DNA from: Saccharothrix algeriensis
GTDB taxonomy: Bacteria > Actinomycetota > Actinomycetes > Mycobacteriales > Pseudonocardiaceae
Assembly (NCBI RefSeq): GCF_016907655.1
Contig: NZ_JAFBCL010000001.1
Location: forward strand, 6,482,001-6,546,000
Reading direction: 5' to 3'
DNA: 64,000 bases
The notes beneath the pieces were generated by a model, which worked only from the letters and a program-made list of their open reading frames with translations, made no database searches and was not told where the DNA came from. A program made the translations under genes and the position numbers. Shown here in pieces: positions 7,484 through 16,382 of this stretch. Every line of letters starts with the position of its first letter. Position 1 is the stretch's first letter.

Positions 7484-9241
7484 TCAGCAGGCCCCCAGGT
7501 CCTGCCAGACGGCCCACGAGCCGGGCGCGCCCGGCTCGGCGCCGACGGAGTACCACTTGGACTGCCACTTGTGACCGTTGTGCGACACCACGTCGTTCGG
7601 CACGTAGGACGCCGCCTCGCCCCACGCCGCCACGCCGTCGCAGCCGCCCGGACCACCACCCCCGGTGACGGTCAGGGAGTACGTGGCCGTGCGCGTCACC
7701 GCGCCGGAGCCGACGACGGTGATCGAGTAGGTGCCGTTGGCGGCCGACGCGGCGACCGAGACGGTCGCCGTCGACGAGGAGCCGGACTGGACGGTCGCGG
7801 GGCTGAACGTCACGGTGACGCCGCTGGGCAGGCCGGTCGCCGAGAGGGTCACGTTCTGCGGTGACCCGGACGTCGTCGTGGTGTTCACCGTGAACGCGCC
7901 CGAGGTGCCCACCCCGATCGACCCGGAGGCCGGGCTCAGCGCCAGCGAGAAGTCGTTGTCCGGGGCGTCGGCGGTGACGGTCAGCGCGTACGTCGCCGTG
8001 CGGGCCACCGAACCCGTGCCCCTCACGCTGATCGACGACGTGCCACCCGCCGCCGACGGGCTGACCGAGACCGTCGCCACCGACGAGGAGCCGGACTGGA
8101 CGGTCGCGGGGTTGAACGTCACGGTGACGCCGCTGGGCAGGCCGGTCGCCGAGAGGGCCACGTTCTGGGGAGACCCGGACGTGGTCGTGGTGTTCACCGT
8201 GAACGTGCCGGAGCCGCCCGCCGGGATCGTGCCGGAGGCCGGGCTCACCGCGAGCGAGAAGTCGGCGGCCGGGCTGTCGTTGACCGCCTGCTTCCAGATC
8301 GTGTGGGCGATGCCGTCCGAGGCCCGGTCCAGCGCCGTGGCGTTGATGTTGCTGGTCGTGTCGCACCTGTTGTGGTAGCACGGGTCGTAGGCCGTCCCGG
8401 CCGTGCCGCCCCACTTGGACGCCTGCGCGTTGGTCTTGCGGTACGAAGCGCCCGTGGCGTAACCCGACGACGGGATGCCCGCCCGCTGGAACGAGGCGTC
8501 GTCCGAACGGCCCGCGCCCTCGGTGTTCTCCTCCGGCGACAGGCCCAGCGACGTCCAGTACTCCCGCAGCGGCGCCGCCGCCGCGGTGTTGATGTTGTTG
8601 ATGAAGTAGCCCGCGTTGCGGGACGCCACCATGTCGAAGTTGTAGTACGCCTTGATCGCCGACCTCTGCGCGGAGGTCAGCTGGCTGACGTAGTAGGCGG
8701 ACCCGTTGAGGCCCTGCTCTTCGTCGGTCCACCAGGCGAACCGGACGTGCTTGGTCATCGTCGGCTTGCGCGCGGCCAGTTGGAGGGCGTTCTCCAGCAG
8801 GGCGGCCGAGCCCGAGGCGTTGTCGTTGATGCCGGGGCCCGCCGTCACGCCGTCCAGGTGCGCGCCGAACATGATGGTCTGGTTGGTGTCACCGCCCGGC
8901 CAGTCCGCGATCAGGTTGTTCGACACGTAGGTGCAGGTCGTGCACCGCTGCTCGACCACGGTGTAACCGGCCGCCTGGAGCTTGCCCTTGACGTAGGCGA
9001 CCGACTGGGTGTAGCCGCCGCTGCCGGCGCGCCGGTGACCGCCGTTGCTCGTGGCGATGCTCTGGAACTGCGACAGGTGGGCCTGCACCGCGGCCACGTC
9101 GACGTCGGGCGGCGCGAGCGCCGTCGTGGTCGACGTCGTGCCGGGCTGCCGTTCCTCGGCCGCCGCCGCGGCCCCGGCGGGCGCGGTGACCCAGGCGAGG
9201 GTCGCCAGGGCGACCGCCGCACCCAGGACTCTGTGTTTCAT
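7484..9241 (-). CDS. Secreted M28 zinc aminopeptidase with two Ig-like repeats and a C-terminal carbohydrate-binding module
   Basis: A 585-residue exported protein. Signal peptide: residues 1-26. Residues about 48-320 form an M28 di-zinc peptidase like Streptomyces griseus aminopeptidase: His128 (GAHLDG), bridging Asp140 (INDNASG), catalytic Glu174 and ligand Glu175 (TDEEQG), Asp203 (NFDMVAS) and His290 (YHNRCD). Two beta-sandwich repeats of about 95 residues follow (about 327-420 and 425-518, rich in TTTTSGSPQNV). The end (about 535-585, AWGEAASYVPNDVV and WQSKWYSVG) is a type-5/12 chitin-binding module. A nutrient-scavenging exoenzyme tethered to chitin or cell wall is likely. ATG 9241 follows CGAGGAGC. 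It converges with the serine hydrolase. Confidence 0.93.
   Translation of the reverse strand: MKHRVLGAAVALATLAWVTAPAGAAAAAEERQPGTTSTTTALAPPDVDVAAVQAHLSQFQSIATSNGGHRRAGSGGYTQSVAYVKGKLQAAGYTVVEQRCTTCTYVSNNLIADWPGGDTNQTIMFGAHLDGVTAGPGINDNASGSAALLENALQLAARKPTMTKHVRFAWWTDEEQGLNGSAYYVSQLTSAQRSAIKAYYNFDMVASRNAGYFINNINTAAAAPLREYWTSLGLSPEENTEGAGRSDDASFQRAGIPSSGYATGASYRKTNAQASKWGGTAGTAYDPCYHNRCDTTSNINATALDRASDGIAHTIWKQAVNDSPAADFSLAVSPASGTIPAGGSGTFTVNTTTTSGSPQNVALSATGLPSGVTVTFNPATVQSGSSSVATVSVSPSAAGGTSSISVRGTGSVARTATYALTVTADAPDNDFSLALSPASGSIGVGTSGAFTVNTTTTSGSPQNVTLSATGLPSGVTVTFSPATVQSGSSSTATVSVAASAANGTYSITVVGSGAVTRTATYSLTVTGGGGPGGCDGVAAWGEAASYVPNDVVSHNGHKWQSKWYSVGAEPGAPGSWAVWQDLGAC
7773..8208. repeat. 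Internal duplication encoding the two Ig-like domains of the M28 peptidase
   Basis: The blocks 7773-7899 and 8082-8208 are offset by 309 bp (103 codons) and differ at only about six positions by eye. Nucleotide identity this high, including third positions, indicates a recent duplication or gene conversion rather than ancient domain repeats. Confidence 0.8.
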
Positions 9242-9609
9242 CCGATGCTCCTCGTGAGGCAGGGAAAGGCCGACCGCGTCCGCCCTCGCAGGAATTGGCG
9301 GCCTGGTCGGGACGCGGTCGAACCAGCGAAGCGTCGCACCCGGGCGGTGCGCGGTGGTAGGTGCTTCCGGTCGGTACCGCCGGCGGCGTTTCCCGGCCAC
9401 ACTTCAGGGTTGCCCCGCGCACCGGCCCCACCGGGCGCCCCTGCCGGCACCGACCCCGCGCAGCCGTTCCCGCGGAGAGCGGGTCCTGCGGAGCCGGTCC
9501 CGCGGAGCCGGTCCCACAGGGAGCCGGTCCCGCGGCGGTGGTCGACGCGGCGGTGACCGACGGGCGGGCGCGCCGCGGGCGGTCCACCGTGGACCGGGAG
9601 GCGCCGGGG
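9242..9609. other. 368-bp region upstream of the M28 peptidase, with tandem repeats
   Basis: Lies between two minus-strand genes, so it holds the M28 promoter and the end of the regulator transcript. At 9488-9531 the 14-bp unit GCGGAGCCGGTCCC occurs two times exactly and once with changes. No gene or clear promoter could be supported. Confidence 0.5.
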
Positions 9610-12030
9610 TCAGCCGTTCGAACCGGACCGGGCGGGCACGGGCGCGGGGCCGGGCAGCTCGACGCCCAGCGCCGCGGCCAGCCCCGCGGCCCGCGAGCGC
9701 ACGGCCGGGGTGTCGTAGCGGGCGCACTCGGCCAGCGCGCGCACCCGGTGCTCCCGCGCCTCGGCGGGGTCGGCGGACAGGTCCGCCAGCCGGCTCAGGA
9801 TCTCGACCCGGTTCTCCGACAGGCGCTCCTCGCCCAGCGCGCACAGCAGCTCGGCGCGCGCCTCGTCCCGGTGGCCCGCCTCGGCCAGCGCCAGCCCGCG
9901 CAGGTAGCGGACCCGCGACACGCCCGCCGGCGCGCCGTGCCGGGCGAACCGGGACTCGGCCTCGGCCAGCAGCCCCAGCGCGCCGGGCAGGTCGCCGGAC
10001 GCGGCCAGGCCGGTCGCGAGGCGGGTCAGCACCATGGACAGCAGCTCGGCGTCACCCGCGCGGCCCTGCGAGTCGGCCCGCCGGTAGTGGGCGACGCTGC
10101 GCCGGTGCACCGCCACCGCCTCCGCCACCTCGCCCGCGGCGTGCAGCATCACGCCCAGCAGCGACAGCGCCAGGTGCAGGCCGTTGGCGTGGCCGGCCGC
10201 CTCGAACAGGGCGACGGCGCGCCGGCAGTGCGCGACCGCGGCGGTGGCCGTCGTCAACCGCCGCTCGATGCCCGCCCGGTAGTACCACGCCCACGCCTCG
10301 GTCACGGTGTCCCCGGACCCGACCGCCGCCGCCAGCGCCCGCTCGTGCGCCCCGAACGCCTCGCGCGCCCGCCCGCACAGCGCGTAGAGCGCCCACGACA
10401 GGTAGTTGAGCTGCTCGGCCTCGGCGCGGCGGTCGCCCAGCGCGCGGGCGGCCTCGGCGCCCGCCTGGAAGACCTCGCGCCACAGGCCGCCCGTGCCGCG
10501 CAGGTCGGAGTACCAGTGCACGGCGCGGGCCAGGTCGAGCACCTGCCGGTGCGCGCCGCGCCCGGCCGCCGCCCGCAGGGCCTCCCGCCACGCGCCCTCC
10601 TCGGCGGCCAGCCACCGGCCCGCCGACTCCCGGTCGGGCACCGGGTCCGGCCCGTCGACCGCGACGGCGACCTCGGTCCGGTCGTGGTCGAAGTGCAGCG
10701 CCGCCTTCGTCGCCACCGCCAGCAGCCAGTCGTGCATCCGCCGGGTCACCCGCGCGATCCCGGCCGCGTCCTCCTCCCGCTCCAGCAGCTCCCGGGCGAA
10801 CACCCGGATCAGCTCGTGGCAGGTGTGGCGGCCGGGCTCGTCGCCGGCCCGCAGCAGGCTCGCGTCGGTCAGCTCCGCCAGGGCCGCCGCCACCTCCGCC
10901 GCCGGTAGGCCGGTCACCACGCGGACCAGCTCGGCGGAGGTGCCGGCGCCGGGCGCGACGGCCAGCCGCCGGAACACCAGCGCGACCTCCGGCCGCAGCT
11001 GGCGGTAGGAGACGTCGAACGCCGCGCGCACCTGCAGGTCACCCGCGGTCAGCACCGACAGCCGGCGGTGGCGGGCGTCGAGCTGGTGCGCGAAGTGCGC
11101 GATGGTCCACCGGGGCCTGCTCGCCAGCCGGTTGGCCGCGATCAGCAGGGCCAGCGGGATGCCGCCGCACAGCTCGGCGACCCGCTGCGCCGCCGCGGGC
11201 TCGGCGGCCACCCGGTCGCCGCCCGCGATCCGGCCCAGCAGCGCGACCGCCGCCGCCGGTCCCAGCAGCTCCAGCGACAGCCGCCGCGCGGCCAGGCCGG
11301 CCAGCGCGCGGCGGCTGGTGACCACCACCAGCGAACCCGGACCGCCGGCCAGCAGCGGGCGGACCTGCGCCTCGTCGGCCGCGTCGTCCAGGACCAGCAG
11401 CACCGACCGCTCCCGCAGCAGCGAGCGGTACAGGGCGAGGCGGTCCGGCCGCTCGGCCGGGATGTCGCGCTCCGCCACGCCCAGGCCGCGCAGCAGCGCG
11501 CGCACCGCCCGCGCCGGCGTCAGCGGGTCGGCGCTCATGCCGCGCAGGTCCAGGAACAGGCAGCCGTGGGCGAACCGGGCGCCCAGCCGGTGCCCGGCGT
11601 CGACCGCGAGGGCCGTCTTGCCCGCCCCCGGCGGGCCGTGGACCAGCAGGACCTGCGACACCGCCGAGGAGTCCGCCTCGGCCGCGCACGCGTCCAGCAC
11701 CCGCTGCTCGGGCTCCCGGCCGGTCAGCTCGATCAGGATCGGCGGCAGCGCGCACTGCCCGCCGGTGAAGCCCGGCGGCCCGGCCGCCGGGGCGACCCGG
11801 TCCCGGCGGCCGGCGCGGGCCAGGCCGGCGAACTCCGCCGCGTCCTCGCCGGTCAGGCCGAGGCCGGCGACCAGCAGTTCGACGGTGCGCCGCTGCGGGG
11901 TGCGCGCCCGGCCCCGCTCCACGTCGCTGATCGCCCGCACGCTGACACCGGTCCGCTCGGCCAGCTCCTCCTGCGTGAGTGCGGCCCGCAGCCGGTAGAA
12001 GCGCAGGAAGTCGCCGAACGTCGTGACCAC
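9610..12030 (-). CDS. XRE-family regulator with NB-ARC (STAND) ATPase and TPR domain
   Basis: An 806-residue signalling regulator. Residues 1-72 are a helix-turn-helix of XRE type (RLRAALTQEELAERTGVSVRAISDVERG). An NB-ARC P-loop ATPase follows, with Walker A GPPGAGKT at 132-139, Walker B LLVLDD at 211-216, the sensor-like VVTSRR, and the GLPLAL-like motif GGIPLALLIA. The C-terminal 400 residues are alpha-helical TPR-type repeats. Such proteins act as ATP-switched transcription factors in actinomycetes, often linked to secondary metabolism. GTG 12030 was chosen because the helix-turn-helix begins there and a G-rich tract lies upstream; the longer ORF upstream is low-complexity. It is divergent from the ABC-F genes, so it may regulate them, but this is inference. 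Confidence 0.88.
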   Translation of the reverse strand: MVTTFGDFLRFYRLRAALTQEELAERTGVSVRAISDVERGRARTPQRRTVELLVAGLGLTGEDAAEFAGLARAGRRDRVAPAAGPPGFTGGQCALPPILIELTGREPEQRVLDACAAEADSSAVSQVLLVHGPPGAGKTALAVDAGHRLGARFAHGCLFLDLRGMSADPLTPARAVRALLRGLGVAERDIPAERPDRLALYRSLLRERSVLLVLDDAADEAQVRPLLAGGPGSLVVVTSRRALAGLAARRLSLELLGPAAAVALLGRIAGGDRVAAEPAAAQRVAELCGGIPLALLIAANRLASRPRWTIAHFAHQLDARHRRLSVLTAGDLQVRAAFDVSYRQLRPEVALVFRRLAVAPGAGTSAELVRVVTGLPAAEVAAALAELTDASLLRAGDEPGRHTCHELIRVFARELLEREEDAAGIARVTRRMHDWLLAVATKAALHFDHDRTEVAVAVDGPDPVPDRESAGRWLAAEEGAWREALRAAAGRGAHRQVLDLARAVHWYSDLRGTGGLWREVFQAGAEAARALGDRRAEAEQLNYLSWALYALCGRAREAFGAHERALAAAVGSGDTVTEAWAWYYRAGIERRLTTATAAVAHCRRAVALFEAAGHANGLHLALSLLGVMLHAAGEVAEAVAVHRRSVAHYRRADSQGRAGDAELLSMVLTRLATGLAASGDLPGALGLLAEAESRFARHGAPAGVSRVRYLRGLALAEAGHRDEARAELLCALGEERLSENRVEILSRLADLSADPAEAREHRVRALAECARYDTPAVRSRAAGLAAALGVELPGPAPVPARSGSNG

Positions 12031-12318
12031 TGGCGGAAACCCCCCTGCCGGGAGGGGCGCCCTCGCCCCGCGCCCCTCTGCGGTGGCGATCCTGCCACGC
12101 GCCCCGGCCACCGGTACTGCCGCCGGTTCCGCCGGTTGTTCTGCCTGGTCCCCCCGCGCTCCGCCTGATGGACTTGCGGCAGGTCGGAAGGCGGCACCGG
12201 GACCCCGGCGCTCCCCCGCGAAGGCTCCGCGTGCGCCCCCGATCCTCGGCGCGGTGGCAGGGACCGCGCCTGGCAGGGGTGGTCGGCGGGGCGGGGACCC
12301 GGTCCGCGGGCCACCCTT

Positions 12319-12366
12319 CCGCCCTTCTGCCGTGCCGCCCTTCTGCCGTGCCGCCCTTCTGCCGTG
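12319..12366. repeat. Three exact 16-bp tandem repeats
   Basis: CCGCCCTTCTGCCGTG at 12319, 12335 and 12351, followed by a partial copy. Non-coding, in the divergent regulator/ABC-F region. Confidence 0.9.
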
Positions 12367-12485
12367 CCGCCGTGCCCACCGGCCCGCAGACCCCTGCGGC
12401 ACCCCGCAGTCCTGCCGGTGGTCCTGTGCAGTTCTGCCGGTGGTCCTGCCTGGTCCACCGCCGCCGGGAGTGGTCCCCTGGTGCT

Positions 12486-12555
12486 CGGGCAGCGGGTCAC
12501 CTCGGGCACGCCGGTCACCTCGGGCAGCGGGTCACCTCGGGCACGCGGGCCACCT
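12486..12555. repeat. Two 35-bp tandem repeats
   Basis: Units at 12486-12520 and 12521-12555 begin CGGGCAGCGGGTCACCTCGG and differ by only two bases near the end. Non-coding; each also contains a shorter internal repeat of GGTCACCTCGGGCA. Confidence 0.85.
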
Positions 12556-12713
12556 GCGCCGGGAGTCGCCGCCCACCGGGGCGCGCGCGACGGAGCCCCC
12601 GGCAGAACCGGCCCTCCGTACCGGTTCTGCCGGTCCCTCCCGCGGCCGGAACGGGCGCGACCGCCGAGCGGCGTTCTGCTACCCTCGGCAACGGACTGTT
12701 CCCGAACGTCGGA

Positions 12714-12776
12714 GTGGTGACGTGGCAGGCGTGGCAGGTGACGACGACATCTCCGGGTGATCCCCGGGGTCGTTGA
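12714..12776 (+). CDS. Possible leader peptide upstream of the ABC-F genes
   Basis: A 20-codon ORF from GTG reading MVTWQAWQVTTTSPGDPRGR, 114 bp before the ABC-F start. A weak GGAG lies immediately before the GTG. Leader peptides are known upstream of several ABC-F resistance genes, where stalling by the drug switches the downstream RNA. Nothing but position and size supports this one, so it is speculative. Confidence 0.2.
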   Translation: MVTWQAWQVTTTSPGDPRGR

Positions 12777-12890
12777 GCCACCGGCGAGCGCGCGCGGGTC
12801 GCGCGGCTGCCGTGGCGGTGTCGTCATACCACCCAGCCCACCAGCGGTGTCGCCGTGGTGCGCCCGCTCGCCACCTCCGAGGTCTCTTCC

Positions 12891-14528
12891 GTGTCCGACG
12901 CGTTCATCGTCTGCTCCGCCCTGTCGTTCTCCTGGCCCGACGGCACCCCGGTGTTCCAGGACCTGTCCTTCAGCGTGCCGGGTGGCCGCACCGGCCTGGT
13001 CGCCCCGAACGGCGCGGGCAAGAGCACGCTGCTCAAGCTGATCGCCGGCGAGCTGCGGCCCGCGAGCGGCAGCGTCTCCGTCGACGGGGTCGTGGGCCAC
13101 CTCCCGCAGAGCCTGCCGCTGACCGGCGACCTGACCGTGGCCGAGGTGCTCGGCATCGCCCCGGTGCTCGCGGCGATCGCGGCCGTCGAGGCGGGCGACG
13201 CCGCCGAGGAGCACTTCACCACCATCGGCGCGGACTGGGACGTCGAGGAGCGCACCGCGGCGCAGCTGGAGCGGCTCGGGCTGGGCGGGCTCGACCTCAC
13301 CCGGCGCCTGGGCGCCCTCAGCGGCGGGCAGGTCGTCTCCCTCGGGCTCGCCGCGCAGCTGCTCAAGCGGCCCGACGTGCTGCTGCTCGACGAGCCCACC
13401 AACAACCTCGACCTGGACGCGCGGCGGCGGCTGCACGAGGTGCTGGCGGACTGGTCGGGCTGCCTGCTGCTGGTCAGCCACGACCGGGCGCTGCTGGACC
13501 GCGTGGACCGCATCGCCGAGCTGGACCGCGGCGAGGTCCGGTTCCACGGCGGCAACTACACCGACTACGAGGCCGCCGCCCGCGCCGCGCGCGAGGCCGC
13601 CGACAAGACCGTCCGCAACGCCGAGCGGGAGGTCAAGCGCGAGAAGCGGGAGATGCAGCAGGCCCGCGAGCGCGCGCAGCGGCGGGCCGGCAACGCCGCG
13701 CGCAACCTCGGCAGCGCGGGCCTGCCCCGGATCTTCGCGGGCACCATGAAGCGCAACGCGCAGGAGTCGGCGGGCAAGGCGGGCGAGGTGCACGCCGCCC
13801 GCCTCTCCGCGGCCAAGGCCCGGCTGGACGAGGCCGAGAGCGCCCTGCGCGACGAGCAGCGGATCGCCCTGGAGCTGCCCGACACCGCCGTGCCGGCCGG
13901 GCGCACGGTCTTCCTGGGCGAGGGGCTGCGGGTCCGCCGCGGCGACCGCGCCCTCTACGCCGGCGACGGCGTGGACCTGGTGGTGCGCGGGCCCGAGCGG
14001 ATCGCGCTGACCGGCCCCAACGGCTCGGGCAAGTCCACCCTGCTGCGGCTGGTCAGCGGCGACCTGGAGCCCGACGAGGGGCGGGTCGCGCGGCACCCGG
14101 GGCGGGTCGCCTACCTGTCCCAGCGGCTGGACCTGCTCGACCCCGAGCGCAGCGTCCTGGACAACCTGGTCGCGTACGCGCCCGCGCTGCCGCCGTCGCA
14201 GCGGATGAACCTGCTGGCCCGCTTCCTGTTCCGCGGCGCGCGCGTCCGGCTGCCGGTGGGGGTGCTCTCCGGCGGCGAGCGGCTGCGCGCCACCCTGGCG
14301 TGCGTCCTGTTCGCCGAACCGGCGCCGCAGCTGCTGCTGCTCGACGAGCCGACCAACAACCTCGACATCGTCAGCGTCGGCCAGCTGGCGAGCGCGCTGG
14401 ACGCCTACCGGGGCGCGTTCGTGGTCGTCAGCCACGACGAGCGGTTCCTCGCCGACATCGAGGTCGAGCGCCGGCTGCGGCTCGCCGACGGCCGCCTGCT
14501 CGACGTCACCGCGCCCGACGCCCGCTGA
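12891..14528 (+). CDS. ABC-F family ATPase
   Basis: A 545-residue soluble protein with two ABC ATPase domains and no membrane segments. Domain 1 has Walker A APNGAGKST, signature LSGGQ and Walker B VLLLDEPTNNLD; domain 2 has GPNGSGKST, signature LSGGE and LLLLDEPTNNLD. The about 80-residue charged interdomain linker (VKREKREMQQARERAQRRAG) is the P-site tRNA interaction motif that defines ABC-F translation factors. These act on the ribosome, either housekeeping or antibiotic-protecting. GTG 12891 was preferred because CGAGG is 8 nt upstream; GTG 12855 is the alternative. It is followed after 30 bp by a second ABC-F gene, so the two are probably one operon. Confidence 0.9.
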   Translation: MSDAFIVCSALSFSWPDGTPVFQDLSFSVPGGRTGLVAPNGAGKSTLLKLIAGELRPASGSVSVDGVVGHLPQSLPLTGDLTVAEVLGIAPVLAAIAAVEAGDAAEEHFTTIGADWDVEERTAAQLERLGLGGLDLTRRLGALSGGQVVSLGLAAQLLKRPDVLLLDEPTNNLDLDARRRLHEVLADWSGCLLLVSHDRALLDRVDRIAELDRGEVRFHGGNYTDYEAAARAAREAADKTVRNAEREVKREKREMQQARERAQRRAGNAARNLGSAGLPRIFAGTMKRNAQESAGKAGEVHAARLSAAKARLDEAESALRDEQRIALELPDTAVPAGRTVFLGEGLRVRRGDRALYAGDGVDLVVRGPERIALTGPNGSGKSTLLRLVSGDLEPDEGRVARHPGRVAYLSQRLDLLDPERSVLDNLVAYAPALPPSQRMNLLARFLFRGARVRLPVGVLSGGERLRATLACVLFAEPAPQLLLLDEPTNNLDIVSVGQLASALDAYRGAFVVVSHDERFLADIEVERRLRLADGRLLDVTAPDAR

Positions 14529-14558
14529 CCGGCCCGACCACCTCCGGGGGATCCCGCC

Positions 14559-16214
14559 ATGCAGCAACCGGCCCTGCTCGCGCACGACCTGGTCCGCGTC
14601 CTGGGCGCGCGCCGGGTGCTCGACGGCGTCAGCTTCACCGCCGCGCCCGGCCGGCGGTGGGGGTTGATCGGGGAGAACGGCGTCGGCAAGTCCACCCTGC
14701 TGCGGCTGCTCGCCGGGGTGGACCAGCCCGACGCCGGCTCCGTCACCAGGCCGGCGGACCTGGGTTTCCTGCACCAGGAAGCGCTGTTCGACCCGGCCGG
14801 GACGGTCGCCGACGTGCTCGCCGACGCGCTGCGCGACGCGCGGGAGGACCTCGCCGAACTCGACCGCCTGGGCCGGCTGCTCGCCCGCGCCCCGGAGGAC
14901 GGGGCACTGCTCGCCGCCTACGCCGACCGGCTCGACCGGGCGCAGCACCGCGAAGCCTGGGACGCCGACCGGCGCGCCGGGGTCGTCCTCGCCGCGCTCG
15001 GCCTCGCGGCCCTGCCGCACGACCGCCCGCTCGGCTCGCTCTCCGGCGGGCAGCGCGGCCGGTTGGCCCTGGCCGCGCTGCTGGTGCGGCGGCCGTCGGC
15101 GCTGCTGCTGGACGAGCCCACCAACCACCTCGACGACGAGGCGGTGTCCTTCGTGGAGGAGCAGTTGCGCGCGCTGCCCGGTGTCGTGGTGGTCGCCGGC
15201 CACGACCGCGCGTTCCTCGACGCCGTGTGCACGGACCTGGTCGACCTCGACCCGGCGCTGGGCGGCCCCACCCTCTTCGGCGGCGGCTACACCGCCTACG
15301 CGGCCCGAAAACGCGCCGACCGGGACCGGTGGCAGCGGCGTTACCAGGAGCAGCAGGAGGAGTTGGCCGCACTGCGCCACGCGGCGGGCAGCACCGCGCG
15401 CCACGTCGCGCCGAACCGGGACAAGCGCGACAACGAGAAGATGGGCTACGGCCACTCCGGCGGCCGGGTGCAGAACCAGGTCGCGCGCCGCGTCCGCAAC
15501 GCCACCCGCCGCCTGGAGGTCCTGGAGCGCGCTGCGGCGCCCGAACCACCGCGACCGCTGCGCTTCCACCCGGCCGCCCTGGCCGTCGAGGCGGAAGCGG
15601 CGGGCGAGGCGGCCGAGGAGAAGCCCGTGGTGCTGCGCGACGTCCGCGTGCCCGGCCGGCTCGTCGTGGACCGGCTCGACATCGGGGCAGGGGAACGGCT
15701 CCTGGTCACCGGCGGCAACGGCGCGGGCAAGTCCACGCTGCTCGCCGTGCTGGCCGGGAGGCTGGAGCACGGGGGAGAGGTGCGGCGGCGGCGCGGGCTG
15801 ACCACGGGCCTGCTCGCCCAGGACACCGCCTTCGACCGCCCGGACCGGACCGCGCGCGAGACCTACGAGTCCGAGCTGGGCGTCGAGCGCGCCGAGGACG
15901 TGCCGCTGACCTCCCTGGGCCTGCTGGCCGAACGCGACCTCGACACCGCGGTCGGCCGGCTCTCCGCCGGCCAGCGCCGCAGGCTCGCACTGGCCCTGCT
16001 GGTGGCGGACCCGCCGGAGCTGCTGCTGCTGGACGAGCCCACCAACCACCTCGCCCCGGGGCTCTGCGACGAGCTGGAGGACGCGCTGGGCCCCGGCCCC
16101 GGCGCGATCGTCGTGGCCAGCCACGACCGGTGGCTGCGCTCCCGCTGGTCCGGCCGGGAGGTCCGGCTGGAAGCCGGCGCAGTGCACCGTGAAAGTAAGT
16201 CCACTGTGGACTGA
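14559..16214 (+). CDS. ABC-F family ATPase, antibiotic-resistance (TlrC/OleB/CarA-like) type
   Basis: A 551-residue twin ABC ATPase without membrane domains: Walker A GENGVGKST and GGNGAGKST, signatures LSGGQ and LSAGQ, Walker B LLLDEPTNHLDD and LLLDEPTNHLAP. The linker carries KRADRDRWQRRYQEQQEEL and DKRDNEKMGYGHSGGRVQNQ, a hallmark of the actinomycete macrolide-resistance ABC-F proteins (TlrC, OleB, CarA, SrmB), which displace drugs from the 50S subunit. The substrate drug is not determinable. ATG 14559 follows GGGGGA. The stop codon overlaps a perfect palindrome (16198-16212), and the gene faces the oleate hydratase across a chain of giant hairpins. Confidence 0.9.
   Translation: MQQPALLAHDLVRVLGARRVLDGVSFTAAPGRRWGLIGENGVGKSTLLRLLAGVDQPDAGSVTRPADLGFLHQEALFDPAGTVADVLADALRDAREDLAELDRLGRLLARAPEDGALLAAYADRLDRAQHREAWDADRRAGVVLAALGLAALPHDRPLGSLSGGQRGRLALAALLVRRPSALLLDEPTNHLDDEAVSFVEEQLRALPGVVVVAGHDRAFLDAVCTDLVDLDPALGGPTLFGGGYTAYAARKRADRDRWQRRYQEQQEELAALRHAAGSTARHVAPNRDKRDNEKMGYGHSGGRVQNQVARRVRNATRRLEVLERAAAPEPPRPLRFHPAALAVEAEAAGEAAEEKPVVLRDVRVPGRLVVDRLDIGAGERLLVTGGNGAGKSTLLAVLAGRLEHGGEVRRRRGLTTGLLAQDTAFDRPDRTARETYESELGVERAEDVPLTSLGLLAERDLDTAVGRLSAGQRRRLALALLVADPPELLLLDEPTNHLAPGLCDELEDALGPGPGAIVVASHDRWLRSRWSGREVRLEAGAVHRESKSTVD
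16198..16212. repeat. Perfect palindrome AGTCCAC-T-GTGGACT at the ABC-F stop codon
   Basis: Seven-base arms around a single T, overlapping the TGA stop. The same core recurs at 4371-4383 and 50134-50146. It might be a terminator nucleation site, a protein-binding site or a dispersed repeat. Confidence 0.7.
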
Positions 16215-16382
16215 CAACCCGCGGTGCCCGAGGTCGCAGGGCCCACCGAGCCCTCGCCCTCGGGCACCGCACCGGACCGGCCGCGACGAACAGCGCCAGC
16301 ATCCGGTCACCCGGCACCCGTGCGCGCGATTTCCGCTCTTGGCTTCCAGGCTTTCGGCACGCCCCGTGCAGACCGGTGTCCT

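Larger units (their letters stand above)
12031..12890. other. 860-bp divergent intergenic region with tandem repeats and a possible leader ORF
   Basis: Separates the XRE-STAND regulator from the ABC-F genes. It contains three tandem 16-bp units CCGCCCTTCTGCCGTG (12319-12366), two 35-bp units (12486-12555), and near 12400-12450 two copies of CTGCCGGTGGTCCTG. A 20-codon ORF at 12714-12776 could be a leader peptide. ABC-F resistance genes are often controlled by ribosome-mediated attenuation, so an unusually long leader here is noteworthy, although no convincing terminator/antiterminator pair could be drawn by eye. Confidence 0.5.
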
